Notes: generated from the letters alone by a model not told the origin. A DNA stretch of 36,073 bases from Gammaproteobacteria bacterium (GCA_028293765.1 JAQGOG010000209.1:1-36073); one strand, 5' to 3'; shown: positions 8,049 through 16,611, counted from the stretch's first letter. A program made the numbers and translations.

Positions 8049-10124
8049 TCAGAACCGGCCGGACGCCGAGATGAACCATTGGCGCGGGCGCGAGAAGCCG
8101 GCGACGTTACGGGGCGAGCCGATGTCGGGGCCCTCCGCATAGACCGTGTGGTACTGCTTATCGAACAGGTTCGTGACATTGGCACCGAGCCTCCAGCGGT
8201 CTCCGATCTCGAGCCGCAGCCCGGCATTGACCACCTGGTAGGCCTTCTCCCGATAGTCATCGCTGATGTTCCACCACTGCGGGCCCGTGAAGCCGGCGTC
8301 GATTCGGGCGCCGAGCGTGACGGCGTGGCTGAGCGGGTGCTTCCAGTCGACGGTGACCGTTCCCTGATAGGCCGGTGTGTACGGAGCCTTCAGGCCGCTG
8401 AGGTTGATCGTCTCGCCGGTATTCGGGTTGTAATAGCCGGGAATGTTCCCCCAGACAGCTTGGGTCACGCCGAATCCCGCGCTCACGGTCAGCGAGCGCG
8501 TGACCCGGGCGGTGAGGTCGGTCTCGATGCCGTAGTTGTGGGAAGGGCCGACATTCTTGGTCACTTCGGCCAGCGTCGCGCCGTCGATGGTGCTGAACAG
8601 GCGGTTGTCGTAGCTGATGTAGAACGCCGCGGCGTTGAAGCGCAACCGCGAGTCGAGGAAGCTGGATTTCATGCCCAGTTCGTAATTGAGCGTCTTCTCC
8701 GAGTCGAAGCCGCTGATTTCGCCATGTGCCTGGAGGATGTCGGCCGGCTGCAGGCCCCGCGTGATCGTCACATAACCCATCACATCGGGCTCGAATGCAT
8801 AAGAGACGGACGCCTTGGGCAACAGTACCGTGCCGCTGACTTCCTGCGTCACGTCGTTCAGGGTGTCGGTCAGCCGGTTATCGAAATGTTCGAGCCGCAG
8901 CCCCGCTTCCAAGGTGAAATGGCCGAGCGGATAGCTGGCGTTGGCGAATCCGGCATATTCGCGGCGTTCAGCACGGTTTGCAGACACCAGCACGCCATCA
9001 TCGGCGGGATTGTCGGTGATCACGCTGAGCATCTGCGTGTTGGCTTCGAGGTCGCGGGAGCCGCGATTTTGGACGAATGCGCCGAGGAGCCAGCTCAGGT
9101 CACCGGCCAGCGAGGCGAGGCGCAGTTCCTGGCTCCAGATGTTCTTGCGGAAGATCTGCGTCACGTCGAACAACGGCAGGGCGACGTGGTCGCCATCGGC
9201 GCGCGCGTCGACGTCCGAATGGAAATAGGACGTGATCGAAGTCAGTTTGCCGAAATCCCCGAACTGCTGGTCGATCTGCAGAGTGGGGGAATACAGATCC
9301 CGGTTGAAATGCGGGAGGACGTTAGCGGTCGAGAACCGCGAATAGACGGTCACATCGGCCGGCGCGTAGTAGAGGTTCTCATTTTCCGAGCGCAGACGGT
9401 TGCCGTAGAGGTAAAACGTCACGGCGGTGCTGTCCGTCGTGTATTCCATCGTGAGGCGTGCGCCGCGCTCATTGGAATGGCCCAGGGTTCGATTCAGAGT
9501 GGGGTCTGTGACGAAGCCGTCGCTGGTGGCATCGAAGAGGCTGAGCCGGCCTTTGAGGGAATCGCCCGCGATCGGACCCGAGAGGGCGCCCGAGTAATTC
9601 CTCGTGTTCAGATTGCCGAACTCGACAGTCGCTTCGGCCGCAGGCTCGCTGCCCGGCTTCTTCGTGATGTACTTGATCGCGCCGCCGATGTTGCTGCCGC
9701 CATAGAGCGTACCTTGCGGGCCCTTCAGCACCTCGATCCGCTCCAGGTCTTCCGCGCGCACCGTCTGGCCTTCGAACAGCTGCACGTCATTGACGTAGAA
9801 GCCAACTCCCTGTGTCACCCCGAACGCGCCCACACCGCGCATCACGACGTCCGGTGTGTTGTCGGCCCGAGTTGTGATGTTCAGATTGGGCATCAGCGAG
9901 GCAAGGTCATCGATCCGCGTAATGTGCGCGTCGTTGATCTGAGTGCTGCCCAGCGCACTCACCGAAGCAGGGATGCTTTGCAGATCCTCCGCCCGCTTGC
10001 GGGCGGTGACGACGATTTCCTCCAGCCGGTCGCCGGCTGCAACGGAGTCCGCCCAAGCCGGATCGGCCGTCGCTGTCGTGGCGATCAGCAGCCCGAACAA
10101 AGTGAATCGTTGCCCGTTCTTCAT
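8049..10124 (-). CDS. TonB-dependent outer-membrane receptor
   Basis: A 691-residue receptor. It has a signal peptide (residues 1-~26, ending AWADS), a TonB-box-like EEIVVTARKR (~35-44), a plug domain with the signature RIEVLKGPQGTLYGGSNIGG and then a long beta-barrel ending in aromatic Phe (ASGRF), as outer-membrane barrels require. A GAGGGGG ribosome site precedes the ATG. This 'VVTARKR' type is common in sphingomonads and Steroidobacter-like bacteria for import of aromatic or other carbon sources, not only iron. It heads the operon with the propeller and LigI-like hydrolase and is divergent from the second LysR gene, which probably controls it. Confidence 0.92.
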   Translation of the reverse strand: MKNGQRFTLFGLLIATTATADPAWADSVAAGDRLEEIVVTARKRAEDLQSIPASVSALGSTQINDAHITRIDDLASLMPNLNITTRADNTPDVVMRGVGAFGVTQGVGFYVNDVQLFEGQTVRAEDLERIEVLKGPQGTLYGGSNIGGAIKYITKKPGSEPAAEATVEFGNLNTRNYSGALSGPIAGDSLKGRLSLFDATSDGFVTDPTLNRTLGHSNERGARLTMEYTTDSTAVTFYLYGNRLRSENENLYYAPADVTVYSRFSTANVLPHFNRDLYSPTLQIDQQFGDFGKLTSITSYFHSDVDARADGDHVALPLFDVTQIFRKNIWSQELRLASLAGDLSWLLGAFVQNRGSRDLEANTQMLSVITDNPADDGVLVSANRAERREYAGFANASYPLGHFTLEAGLRLEHFDNRLTDTLNDVTQEVSGTVLLPKASVSYAFEPDVMGYVTITRGLQPADILQAHGEISGFDSEKTLNYELGMKSSFLDSRLRFNAAAFYISYDNRLFSTIDGATLAEVTKNVGPSHNYGIETDLTARVTRSLTVSAGFGVTQAVWGNIPGYYNPNTGETINLSGLKAPYTPAYQGTVTVDWKHPLSHAVTLGARIDAGFTGPQWWNISDDYREKAYQVVNAGLRLEIGDRWRLGANVTNLFDKQYHTVYAEGPDIGSPRNVAGFSRPRQWFISASGRF

Positions 10125-10215
10125 CGTGCCCCCTCTTGCTGACTACGGTCTATCGAGCGCGCCGCCTCGGCCGGCCTGGCGCCGGTCGCGCGTCCGCGCT
10201 CACTTGCCGTTCACA

Positions 10216-10230
10216 GTACGATCAGCGTAC
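10216..10230. promoter_or_regulatory. candidate LysR operator in divergent promoter region
   Basis: The inverted repeat GTACG-ATCAG-CGTAC sits in the gap between the receptor gene (start 10124, minus) and the LysR gene (start 10292, plus). It adjoins an AT-rich stretch (10239-10264) that stands out from the GC-rich surroundings and probably holds promoter elements. Size and place fit a LysR dyad. Confidence 0.4.
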
Positions 10231-10291
10231 GAAGGTCCTGTTATATTATCCAATACATATTTTATTCACGCTGCCATAGGAAACCCCTATC

Positions 10292-11233
10292 ATGAAACTT
10301 CGCCAGCTGCGGTTCTTCATCACCGTCGCGGACGAGCTGGGTTTCAGCAAGGCGGCCGCCAAGCTGCACGTGGCGCAGCCGTCGCTGAGCGTGCAGATCA
10401 AGGCCCTGGAGGAAGAGGTGGGCGCCCGCCTGTTCGAGCGCGACAAGCACCACGTGTTTCTAACACAGGCCGGGAAGCTCTTCCGACAGCACGCGGGGGC
10501 GATCCTGGCGATGGCGGAGACCGCCAAGATCGAGGCACGATGCGCTGCTGCGGGGGAACTCGGAACGATCGACTTCGGCTATACCGCCTCTTCGATGTTC
10601 TCTCGTGTGCTGCCACCCGCGATCCGCGGGTTTCGCAAGCAGTATCCGCACGTCCTGCTCACGCTGCATGAGCTGACCTCGCTCGAGCAATTCCATGGAC
10701 TGCTCGACCGCTCACTGGATGTGGGCGTTCTGCGTAGACCGGAGGTCAGCACGCCAGTGGGGATTCAGATCAGTGAGTGGTACCGCACACCGCTGGTAGT
10801 GGCCATAGCCCAGGATCATGTGCTGGCCCAACGCCGCTCATTGTCATTGGCTGCCTTGAAGGGCGAGCCGTTCATCATGTATCCCCGCGAGGCGGGGACT
10901 GGAATTTATTGGCAGGTCATGGACCTGTGCGCGAAAGCCGACTTTCGGCCGCGCGTGGTTCGCGAGGTTCTCGAGTCATCGACGATCATCGGCCTCGTCG
11001 CCGCCGGTGCCGGTGTCGCCGTCGTTCCGGCCGACATGAATTGCATTCGGTTCGAGGGCGTCGAATACAAGAGACTGACGGACGCGGAAGCCTACTCGAC
11101 CCTTTATCTGGCGCGCCGCGAAGGCGATCTCAACCAGCATTTGCGCGCGCTGATCGACATGTTGGGACGTAGATCGGGCAAGGGCGACGGCACGTCCACG
11201 GCGAGCGTGAGGCGCAAGGCTATGTCACGTTGA
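10292..11233 (+). CDS. LysR-family transcriptional regulator
   Basis: A 313-residue LysR regulator with an intact N-terminal HTH (MKLRQLRFFITVADELGFSK, AAAKLHVAQPSLSVQIKAL) and an effector domain ending in GLVAAGAGVAVVPADM. It is a paralogue of the LysR protein at 4147-5070. It is divergent from the TonB receptor operon, which it likely activates when a pathway compound binds. Its 3' end overlaps the convergent AraC gene by 9 bp. The last ~20 residues are basic and extend past the usual LysR end. Confidence 0.9.
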   Translation: MKLRQLRFFITVADELGFSKAAAKLHVAQPSLSVQIKALEEEVGARLFERDKHHVFLTQAGKLFRQHAGAILAMAETAKIEARCAAAGELGTIDFGYTASSMFSRVLPPAIRGFRKQYPHVLLTLHELTSLEQFHGLLDRSLDVGVLRRPEVSTPVGIQISEWYRTPLVVAIAQDHVLAQRRSLSLAALKGEPFIMYPREAGTGIYWQVMDLCAKADFRPRVVREVLESSTIIGLVAAGAGVAVVPADMNCIRFEGVEYKRLTDAEAYSTLYLARREGDLNQHLRALIDMLGRRSGKGDGTSTASVRRKAMSR

Positions 11234-12028
11234 GGGGATGTCCCGATACTCGTCGGCATGTTCGCGCAGAAATTGTCCTGGTGAGGCGCCATATTTCCGG
11301 CGGAACATGGCTATGAAGGCGCTGACACTTTCATACCCCGCGTCGAACGCGACGGTGGAAACGTCGTGTCCGGCAGCGATGCGTTCCAGTGCGTGATGGG
11401 CGATCACTGCGCGCCGCCAGCGCGCGAAAGACAGGCCCGTCTCGGTGTGGAAGTGGCGTGTGAATGACCGCCTGGACATACCTGCGCGCTCCGCCAGCCG
11501 GTTCAGGTCGGCCCCGATAGTCGGCGCGTCGAGCACAGCCTGCACCGCCTTGCGCATCCGCGGCGCACTCGGCATAGGCACTTCGAGCTTCTCGGGCCGC
11601 GCTTCGCGCATTTCGGCTGCGACTACCTTCCAAAGCAGCCGATGCATGTCGCTGTCCTCAGCTGCCAATCGGGTCAGACGCTCCAGCGAAGCGATCATCA
11701 GAGACGAAGCTCGCAGCACGCACACCTGCTTCGGCAGGTTCCTGACGAACTCGACGGGGGCCAACACCACCCAGCCCTTCGTGAGCCCGCTGGAGCGCGC
11801 AGCATGGCGCACCCCTGGCGGCACCCAGCCGACCCGATGCGTCGGGATGATCCAGGTGCCGGCTTCCGTGAGCAGATGGGAGAGGCCGGTTTCCACCAGG
11901 ATGAACTGGCCGCCGGCATGGGCATGCCAGCCCTCCTCACTGGACGCAGCTCTCTCGAATCGGTTCGTGTTGCGCATCCGAGTACTGCCGGCGCGTGAGC
12001 CTGCCGCTGGGTTTGTCATTTGGCCCAA
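11225..12028 (-). CDS. AraC-family regulator with N-terminal cupin
   Basis: A 267-residue AraC/XylS regulator. The N-terminal half has a cupin-like sensor (HAHAGGQFILVETG, then PTHRVGWVPPGVRH, the usual His-containing beta barrel). The C-terminal half has the double HTH (LNRLAERAGMSRRSFTRHF and VSTVAFDAGYESVSAFIAMF, then KYGASPGQF). Possible starts are 12028, Met4 (12019) and Met18 (11977); two TCATT(T)GG boxes overlap the first two, which favours the third if the boxes are operators. It is divergent from the EAR-propeller gene (12116) and is the likely regulator of that plus-strand operon. Confidence 0.88.
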   Translation of the reverse strand: MGQMTNPAAGSRAGSTRMRNTNRFERAASSEEGWHAHAGGQFILVETGLSHLLTEAGTWIIPTHRVGWVPPGVRHAARSSGLTKGWVVLAPVEFVRNLPKQVCVLRASSLMIASLERLTRLAAEDSDMHRLLWKVVAAEMREARPEKLEVPMPSAPRMRKAVQAVLDAPTIGADLNRLAERAGMSRRSFTRHFHTETGLSFARWRRAVIAHHALERIAAGHDVSTVAFDAGYESVSAFIAMFRRKYGASPGQFLREHADEYRDIPST

Positions 12029-12044
12029 ACTCTACATTCATTGG
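12016..12044. promoter_or_regulatory. candidate AraC-type direct-repeat operator
   Basis: TCATTTGG (12016-12023) and TCATTGG (12038-12044) are direct repeats starting 22 bp apart, two helical turns, the spacing AraC proteins usually need. A short dyad TCATT-N5-AATGA (12038-12052) overlaps the second. They lie between the divergent AraC and EAR-propeller genes. Function is inferred. Confidence 0.4.
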
Positions 12045-12086
12045 AAAAATGACGATAACACCTGTGCGCCCCCGTGCTCCAGCATC

Positions 12087-12110
12087 GTCCCCTGGAAGCT
12101 CAAAGGGGAC
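12087..12110 (+). promoter_or_regulatory. hairpin covering the ribosome site of the EAR-propeller gene
   Basis: GTCCCC (12087-12092) can pair with GGGGAC (12105-12110). The second arm is the Shine-Dalgarno sequence (AAAGGGGA) of the gene starting at 12116. In mRNA this hairpin would hide the ribosome site and could make translation conditional. The stem is 6 bp with a 12-nt loop. Confidence 0.4.
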
Positions 12111-12115
12111 CGCAG

Positions 12116-13237
12116 ATGAATTCTGAGCTCGGCCCGTCCGCGGCCGGATCGCAACGCTACCTGCAGGAGGTGCAACGCCTGCCCACGTCGTGCGCACGCT
12201 CGGTTGCAGTCAGGACCGACCCGGACGGAATCCTGCTCGCCGTGGCCCAGCTTGCGGTCGATATTCCGGGCCAGACCCCCGGCATGCATGCAGGCAACAG
12301 CAATATCGATGCACCGTTGTTTCGCTGGTCCGACGGGCGCTTCGTCGCGAGCGGACTATTGCCCCTGCCCGGCGGGGAGAACGTCGAGTTCTTCCGCATC
12401 GGCGAGCGTCGCTTCGTGGCTGGAGCGAGCCTTCGAACCGGCTCGGGTCCGTATGAAATGAACGTCTTCTCGCCGATCCATGAATGGATTGACGACCGCT
12501 GCGTTCCACTGCAGACGTTCCCGACCTTCGGCGCGAAGCAATGGCGTCATTTCAGCATCGACGCGCGGCACTTCCTGGCGCTGGCGCAGGGGGTCGACAT
12601 GCATGGCCTGGTAGCGCTGCATCCGCGGACGTCCTGCGTGTTTGAGTGGGACGGCCGGGCGTTTCGCGAGCTGCAAGCCTTTCCGGGCCGCTGGGGTTAT
12701 GGATGGTGCGCCTTCGAGCTGGATGGCCGGCATTTTCTCGCCTACGCGGATCACCTGGACAGATCGGTGATCTATCGTTGGGAGGGCACGCGCTTCGAGG
12801 AATTCCAGATCTTCCCCGGCGGCGGCGGGCGCGCGTTCACCTTCTTTCACGCGGCTGGGCGCTCCTGGCTGGCATTCGCGAACCTGCAGCGGGGAACGAC
12901 TCTATATTGCTGGGACGGCACCGAGTTCGTCGCCCGGCAACAGCTGGGCGGTCCCGGTGCCCGGGCGCTGAGCGTCGTCGCGGGCGAGAGCGGCCTGTAT
13001 CTCATCAACGCTAATTTCATCCAGGGCACTCCGGTCAACCCGCAGCGAGTTCCGGACTCGCAGCTCTATCGCTGGGACGGACAGCGGTTTGAGCTGAGTG
13101 AGACGTTTCCGACTTCGGCCGCGACCGACGTTGCGGCCTTCGAGGCGGACGGCATGCGCTACGTCATAGTCGCCAATAGCCTGGATCCCGAGCTGCGCTT
13201 TCGCACCGACACCGTTGTGTATCGATTCCTTGGTTGA
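12116..13237 (+). CDS. EAR/EPTP-repeat beta-propeller protein
   Basis: A 373-residue protein built of ~45-residue repeats of the epitempin (EAR/EPTP) type, each with an aromatic 'Y.W.G..F...Q.FP' strand and a later 'F..DGRHFL.YA.'-like strand. Copies lie at about 66-107, 117-158, 173-213, 217-258, 262-301 and 316-355. A last strand VVYRF (367-371) and the N-terminal segment ~13-46 together complete a seventh blade, so a closed seven-bladed propeller is likely. No signal peptide or catalytic motif is seen, so a cytoplasmic binding scaffold is inferred. The start at 12116 is supported by AAAGGGGA upstream. It ends 18 bp before the next gene, with which it surely forms an operon, and is divergent from the AraC gene. 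EAR propellers are best known from vertebrate LGI proteins; bacterial roles are obscure. Confidence 0.75.
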   Translation: MNSELGPSAAGSQRYLQEVQRLPTSCARSVAVRTDPDGILLAVAQLAVDIPGQTPGMHAGNSNIDAPLFRWSDGRFVASGLLPLPGGENVEFFRIGERRFVAGASLRTGSGPYEMNVFSPIHEWIDDRCVPLQTFPTFGAKQWRHFSIDARHFLALAQGVDMHGLVALHPRTSCVFEWDGRAFRELQAFPGRWGYGWCAFELDGRHFLAYADHLDRSVIYRWEGTRFEEFQIFPGGGGRAFTFFHAAGRSWLAFANLQRGTTLYCWDGTEFVARQQLGGPGARALSVVAGESGLYLINANFIQGTPVNPQRVPDSQLYRWDGQRFELSETFPTSAATDVAAFEADGMRYVIVANSLDPELRFRTDTVVYRFLG

Positions 13238-13255
13238 GCCCGCAGGACAACACAG

Positions 13256-14446
13256 ATGAGCTATCAACCGCACCCCAGCTTCCAGAAGCTCTTCGCCGCG
13301 TACACGGCTGATGCCGCGAGCCTCGGCATGCAACTGACTCAGTTGATGGACCGCCGCGCCGCCGGCGATCCACTGCTCGTCTGCACCGGCTCGGACATGG
13401 TCCTGTTCGCCGGATCAGGCAGGGCACCGCTCGTGGAGAGCTTTCGGCGGACCACGCGTGGGTTCATCGAGCTTGGGGCGATTTCGCACTTGCCGCTCGC
13501 CGTGGCGTGGCTGGCGCGTATGCGCGAGCTCGGCGGGGAGGATTCACTCTGGCGCGCCGCCGCCGCGGCCTACATCCAGACGATTCGGCGCACGCAGGAA
13601 ATCAACACCGTAGCGCTGTGGCGGGACGCGATCCAGGTCCCGGCTTGGGCAGGCCTGGAAGCGAACATCGTCGCCATGGTCGATTACAGCTGCCAGGTAA
13701 CGGTAGACGTGTTGGAAGAGGCGCTGCGGGATGAAGCTGGCTTCACGTTCGAGCGCTTGCGCCACGAGTATCTCGATCCGGTGAGCTCGGAGAGTGTCCC
13801 GGTGCCGCTGAACGACATGATGGTCGCCACGTTCGCGCTGACCTTCCTGGACATCGGTCATCGCATCCTGTCCTGGCTGCGCAGCCAGGACCTGTCGTGG
13901 GAGCACCTGATGGTGCTCATGAGTGGCCGCTCGGGCCGACCTACAGCGGGCGTGACATGGGCCAGCAACAATCTGTGTCACCTGATCGAGTGTGCTGCGC
14001 AGGGGCGGTTCAGCAAAGAACGGCTGTACATCGCCCCGCACGCGCCGTCGCTCGATCTGGCCGCTGCCGCGGATCCCGCCCGTTGGCCCGGTCTGGAAGC
14101 GCAGTTCCGCACCATCTGGTTCAACACTCGCGCCAGCACCGATATGGCTGCTTGCCTCTTCGCTGGTTACCCGCGTTTTGTGCCAGCCGCAGACGTCCCG
14201 CTGTACGTCTCGCCGCAAGCGAGCCAGGTCGATCGCCTGCCTGCGGTGCGCACGGTCGATGACCGGTTTGCCCTGATCGCACGCCTGCGCTTCGTGCTCG
14301 AAGACCCGTTGCAACTGGCCTCGAATGCGGCGGCCGACTATGTCATCGACCAGCTCGCCGCGCATGCCAATGACCCGTCCAAGGTGTTCATCGCGGGCTT
14401 TACGAACGTCGACTACACAGCGGTTCAGCGCGCGCGGCAGGGTTAA
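13256..14446 (+). CDS. protein of unknown function, operon partner of the EAR propeller
   Basis: A 396-residue soluble protein that I cannot assign to a function. The first ~95 residues contain a conserved-looking segment (DPLLVCTGSDMVLFAGSGR, then SFRRTTRGFIELGAISHLP). The middle and end are mainly helical, with ASNNLCHLIECAAQG, YIAPHAPSLDL and FNTRASTDMAACLFAGYP as strong candidate signatures. There is no signal peptide, membrane segment or obvious nucleotide-binding loop. The CAGGA site and 18-bp gap to the EAR gene show co-expression. Context (AraC regulator before, AAHS-type importer after) suggests a role in metabolising or sensing an organic acid, possibly as an enzyme whose partner is the propeller. 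This is inference. Confidence 0.7.
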   Translation: MSYQPHPSFQKLFAAYTADAASLGMQLTQLMDRRAAGDPLLVCTGSDMVLFAGSGRAPLVESFRRTTRGFIELGAISHLPLAVAWLARMRELGGEDSLWRAAAAAYIQTIRRTQEINTVALWRDAIQVPAWAGLEANIVAMVDYSCQVTVDVLEEALRDEAGFTFERLRHEYLDPVSSESVPVPLNDMMVATFALTFLDIGHRILSWLRSQDLSWEHLMVLMSGRSGRPTAGVTWASNNLCHLIECAAQGRFSKERLYIAPHAPSLDLAAAADPARWPGLEAQFRTIWFNTRASTDMAACLFAGYPRFVPAADVPLYVSPQASQVDRLPAVRTVDDRFALIARLRFVLEDPLQLASNAAADYVIDQLAAHANDPSKVFIAGFTNVDYTAVQRARQG

Positions 14447-14586
14447 CGGTCTCTCGGGAAGCAGGGGGCCGTCGCAAGGTTGCGCGCGCAAGCGGATCGT
14501 TGCGCGGGCCAGTGTTGGCCAATCGCAGGACGAGCAGGGGCTTTACGCGAGCGCAATCGATTCACACAGCGAACGGCAGAGAAAAT

Positions 14587-15819
14587 ATGCACGAGACGTC
14601 TGTCAGCGGCGGGGTGAGTCGGACCCTGGGCGCATCTCGATTCCGCTACGCAGTGCCCTTGGCTTGCTTTGCGATCGCGATGATCGACGGTTATGACACG
14701 CTGATGCTGTCCTTCCTCGCGCCGCTCATATCCAGGGACTGGGGGCTGGCGCCGAGCGCCTTCGGCAAGATCTTCGCGAGCGGTTACGCAGGCGCTGCGC
14801 TCGGCGCGGCGGCAATAGGGGTCGCGGCGGACCGCTTCGGGCGCAAGACGATGCTGCTGATTTCACTGGCATTCGTGGGGACTTTCACCGTTCTGTGCGC
14901 CTGGGCGAGTGACCCGTCGCAGCTGATGATATTCCGGGCTCTCGCCGGCATCGGTCTGGGCGGCGCAATTCCGACGATCTCTGCGTTGACTGCAGAACAT
15001 GCCGCTCCCGAGCGCAGCAGTGCGATGGTGACACGCATGTTTCTCGGTTTTCCCATCGGTGCAATGCTTGGCGGAGCCATTACCGCGGGGGTGATGGGAT
15101 CCATAGGGTGGCGCGGCGTGTTCATAGGCTGCGGGGCGTGCGCAGTGTTGCTCATTCCACTGGTGGCATTGGGCATTGGTGAAAGTGCGGCACGCGACGC
15201 AGCGGCTCGCGCCAGCGTGCATGCCCGGCATCCGCTTGCGGAGTTGGTGTCGGACGGCCGCGGTTGGGGCACGGCGTTACTTTGCGCCTCGGTGTTCCAC
15301 ATCCTGTTGGTGAGCTACTTCCTCGTCAGCTGGACCCCCACGGCGCTCACGCTCAATGGCATGAGCCCCCAGCGTGCCGCGATGGCCGGCGTCGTGCTGA
15401 ATCTCGGTGGTTTGGCTGGGGCACTGATTCTGTCGGCGGTGATCGGTCGCGGGAATCCGCTGCGGCTCGTTGCGAGTTGCATCGCTGCGGGTGCGCTGCT
15501 GATTGCACTGCTCGGCCAGAGCATCCTGGTACCCGGATTCGGGGCATTCGGGTTGGTTTTTGTCGTCGGCCTGCTCGTCATCGGCGCGCAGTCCAACATC
15601 CCGGCCTTGGGTGTGTATTTCTACCCCGCCGCCGTGCGCGCGACGGGAGTCGGCCTCTCGATGGCGGTCGGTCGGCTAGGCTCGATCATCGGGCCGCTCG
15701 TCGGTGGCTACCTGGTGGCGGCCCGGCTCGGATGGGACCGACTCTTTGCATTGGCGGCGGTGCCCGCCCTCATCGCTGCCGCAGCGATGGCCACCGTAAG
15801 GCTCGAGAAGCGCAGCTAA
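14587..15819 (+). CDS. MFS transporter, aromatic acid:H+ symporter (AAHS)-like
   Basis: A 410-residue major facilitator with about 12 membrane helices. It has the AAHS hallmark DGYD in helix 1 (~34-37), the loop 2-3 motif GVAADRFGRK and GIGLGGAIPTISALTAEHAAP typical of PcaK/BenK-type carriers. Such proteins import aromatic or related carboxylates with protons across the inner membrane. The start at 14587 is chosen because it begins the MFS-like N-terminus; the frame from 14500 adds a basic tail unlike the family. It follows the unknown gene by 140 bp, a gap holding the palindrome TTGCGCGCGCAA (14480-14491), and may have its own promoter. It probably imports the substrate of the neighbouring pathway. 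Confidence 0.88.
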   Translation: MHETSVSGGVSRTLGASRFRYAVPLACFAIAMIDGYDTLMLSFLAPLISRDWGLAPSAFGKIFASGYAGAALGAAAIGVAADRFGRKTMLLISLAFVGTFTVLCAWASDPSQLMIFRALAGIGLGGAIPTISALTAEHAAPERSSAMVTRMFLGFPIGAMLGGAITAGVMGSIGWRGVFIGCGACAVLLIPLVALGIGESAARDAAARASVHARHPLAELVSDGRGWGTALLCASVFHILLVSYFLVSWTPTALTLNGMSPQRAAMAGVVLNLGGLAGALILSAVIGRGNPLRLVASCIAAGALLIALLGQSILVPGFGAFGLVFVVGLLVIGAQSNIPALGVYFYPAAVRATGVGLSMAVGRLGSIIGPLVGGYLVAARLGWDRLFALAAVPALIAAAAMATVRLEKRS

Positions 15820-15823
15820 GTCT

Positions 15824-15841
15824 GCGTGCCCGCTAGCACGC
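15824..15841 (+). terminator. weak hairpin after the MFS gene
   Basis: GCGTGC (15824-15829) and GCACGC (15836-15841) form a 6-bp GC stem with a 6-nt loop just after the stop at 15819. No U-run follows. The rest of 15842-16008 shows nothing beyond the ribosome site (AGGAG) of the next gene. Confidence 0.35.
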
Positions 15842-16008
15842 CGGCGGATGAGGCGCCGCACATCGGGCTCATGGACGTACGCCAGCCGACAGGCGTAGTG
15901 TGTCAACTCCGAGTCGCGCAGCGGACAGCGTGTTGTCAATTCTCGTAGCGCTGGCTCTGCCCCCGGTCAAGGGTCAACTCTTACTCTTAGCAGTCAGGAG
16001 ACGGCGAC

Positions 16009-16611
16009 ATGGCTACGACTACGAATCACCCCATCGATGCACTCAGGTTCCGCGCCGCCGTCAGCGAGGCCGTTCATGGCCACCGGACACTGTATCTGTT
16101 TGAAGGGATTCTGCTCCTTATTCTGGGTACGCTCGCGATCCTCGTGCCGGCCATCGCCTCGCTCGCGGCGACGGTGTTTTTCGGGTGGCTCTTGCTGCTG
16201 AGCGGCCTCGTCGGCCTGGTTACCACGATGCGCGGGCGCCACGCTCCCGGGTTCTGGTGGTCACTGTTGTCAGCAATCGCAGGCATCGTTGCGGGGGTGC
16301 TGCTCATCGGCTGGCCGCTGCAGGGAACCCTCTCCCTGACGTCGGTCCTCATCGCTTTTCTGCTCGTGGAGGGCGGTGTCTCGATCTTTTACGCGCTCGA
16401 ACATCGCAAGGCACTTGCGACGAGCTGGGGCTGGATGCTGGCAAGCGGCATCCTCGATGTGGCACTCGGCGCGATCCTCTTCGCCGGCTTGCCCGGCACC
16501 GCCATGTGGGCGCTCGGTCTCCTCCTCGGGATCAACATGATCTTCGGCGGTTGGGCCTTGCTCATGTTGGTGCTGTCCACCCCCTCGGAGGCTGCCGGCA
16601 CGCCAGCGTAA
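16009..16611 (+). CDS. HdeD-family (DUF308) membrane protein
   Basis: A 200-residue inner-membrane protein with six predicted helices in three pairs (starting near 28, 52, 85, 108, 140 and 165). It carries the family pattern 'LLILGTLAILVP', 'GWPL', and 'GLLLGINMIFGG' near the end. HdeD proteins are linked to acid and general stress, but their molecular role is unknown. AGGAG lies 8 bp before the ATG. The gene ends 7 bp before the convergent zinc-ribbon gene. A second HdeD-type end is found at 35868-36073, so the genome carries at least two. Confidence 0.85.
   Translation: MATTTNHPIDALRFRAAVSEAVHGHRTLYLFEGILLLILGTLAILVPAIASLAATVFFGWLLLLSGLVGLVTTMRGRHAPGFWWSLLSAIAGIVAGVLLIGWPLQGTLSLTSVLIAFLLVEGGVSIFYALEHRKALATSWGWMLASGILDVALGAILFAGLPGTAMWALGLLLGINMIFGGWALLMLVLSTPSEAAGTPA

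Noticed and set aside
8031..10142. A 703-codon open frame on the plus strand opposite the TonB receptor
   Set aside because: It mirrors the receptor gene exactly, has no recognisable domain and reads as arginine/valine-rich noise caused by the GC-rich codon pattern of the real gene.
14480..14491. TTGCGCGCGCAA palindrome before the MFS gene as an operator
   Set aside because: Alternating GC dinucleotides make such palindromes common in this GC-rich DNA; kept only as a note in the MFS entry.
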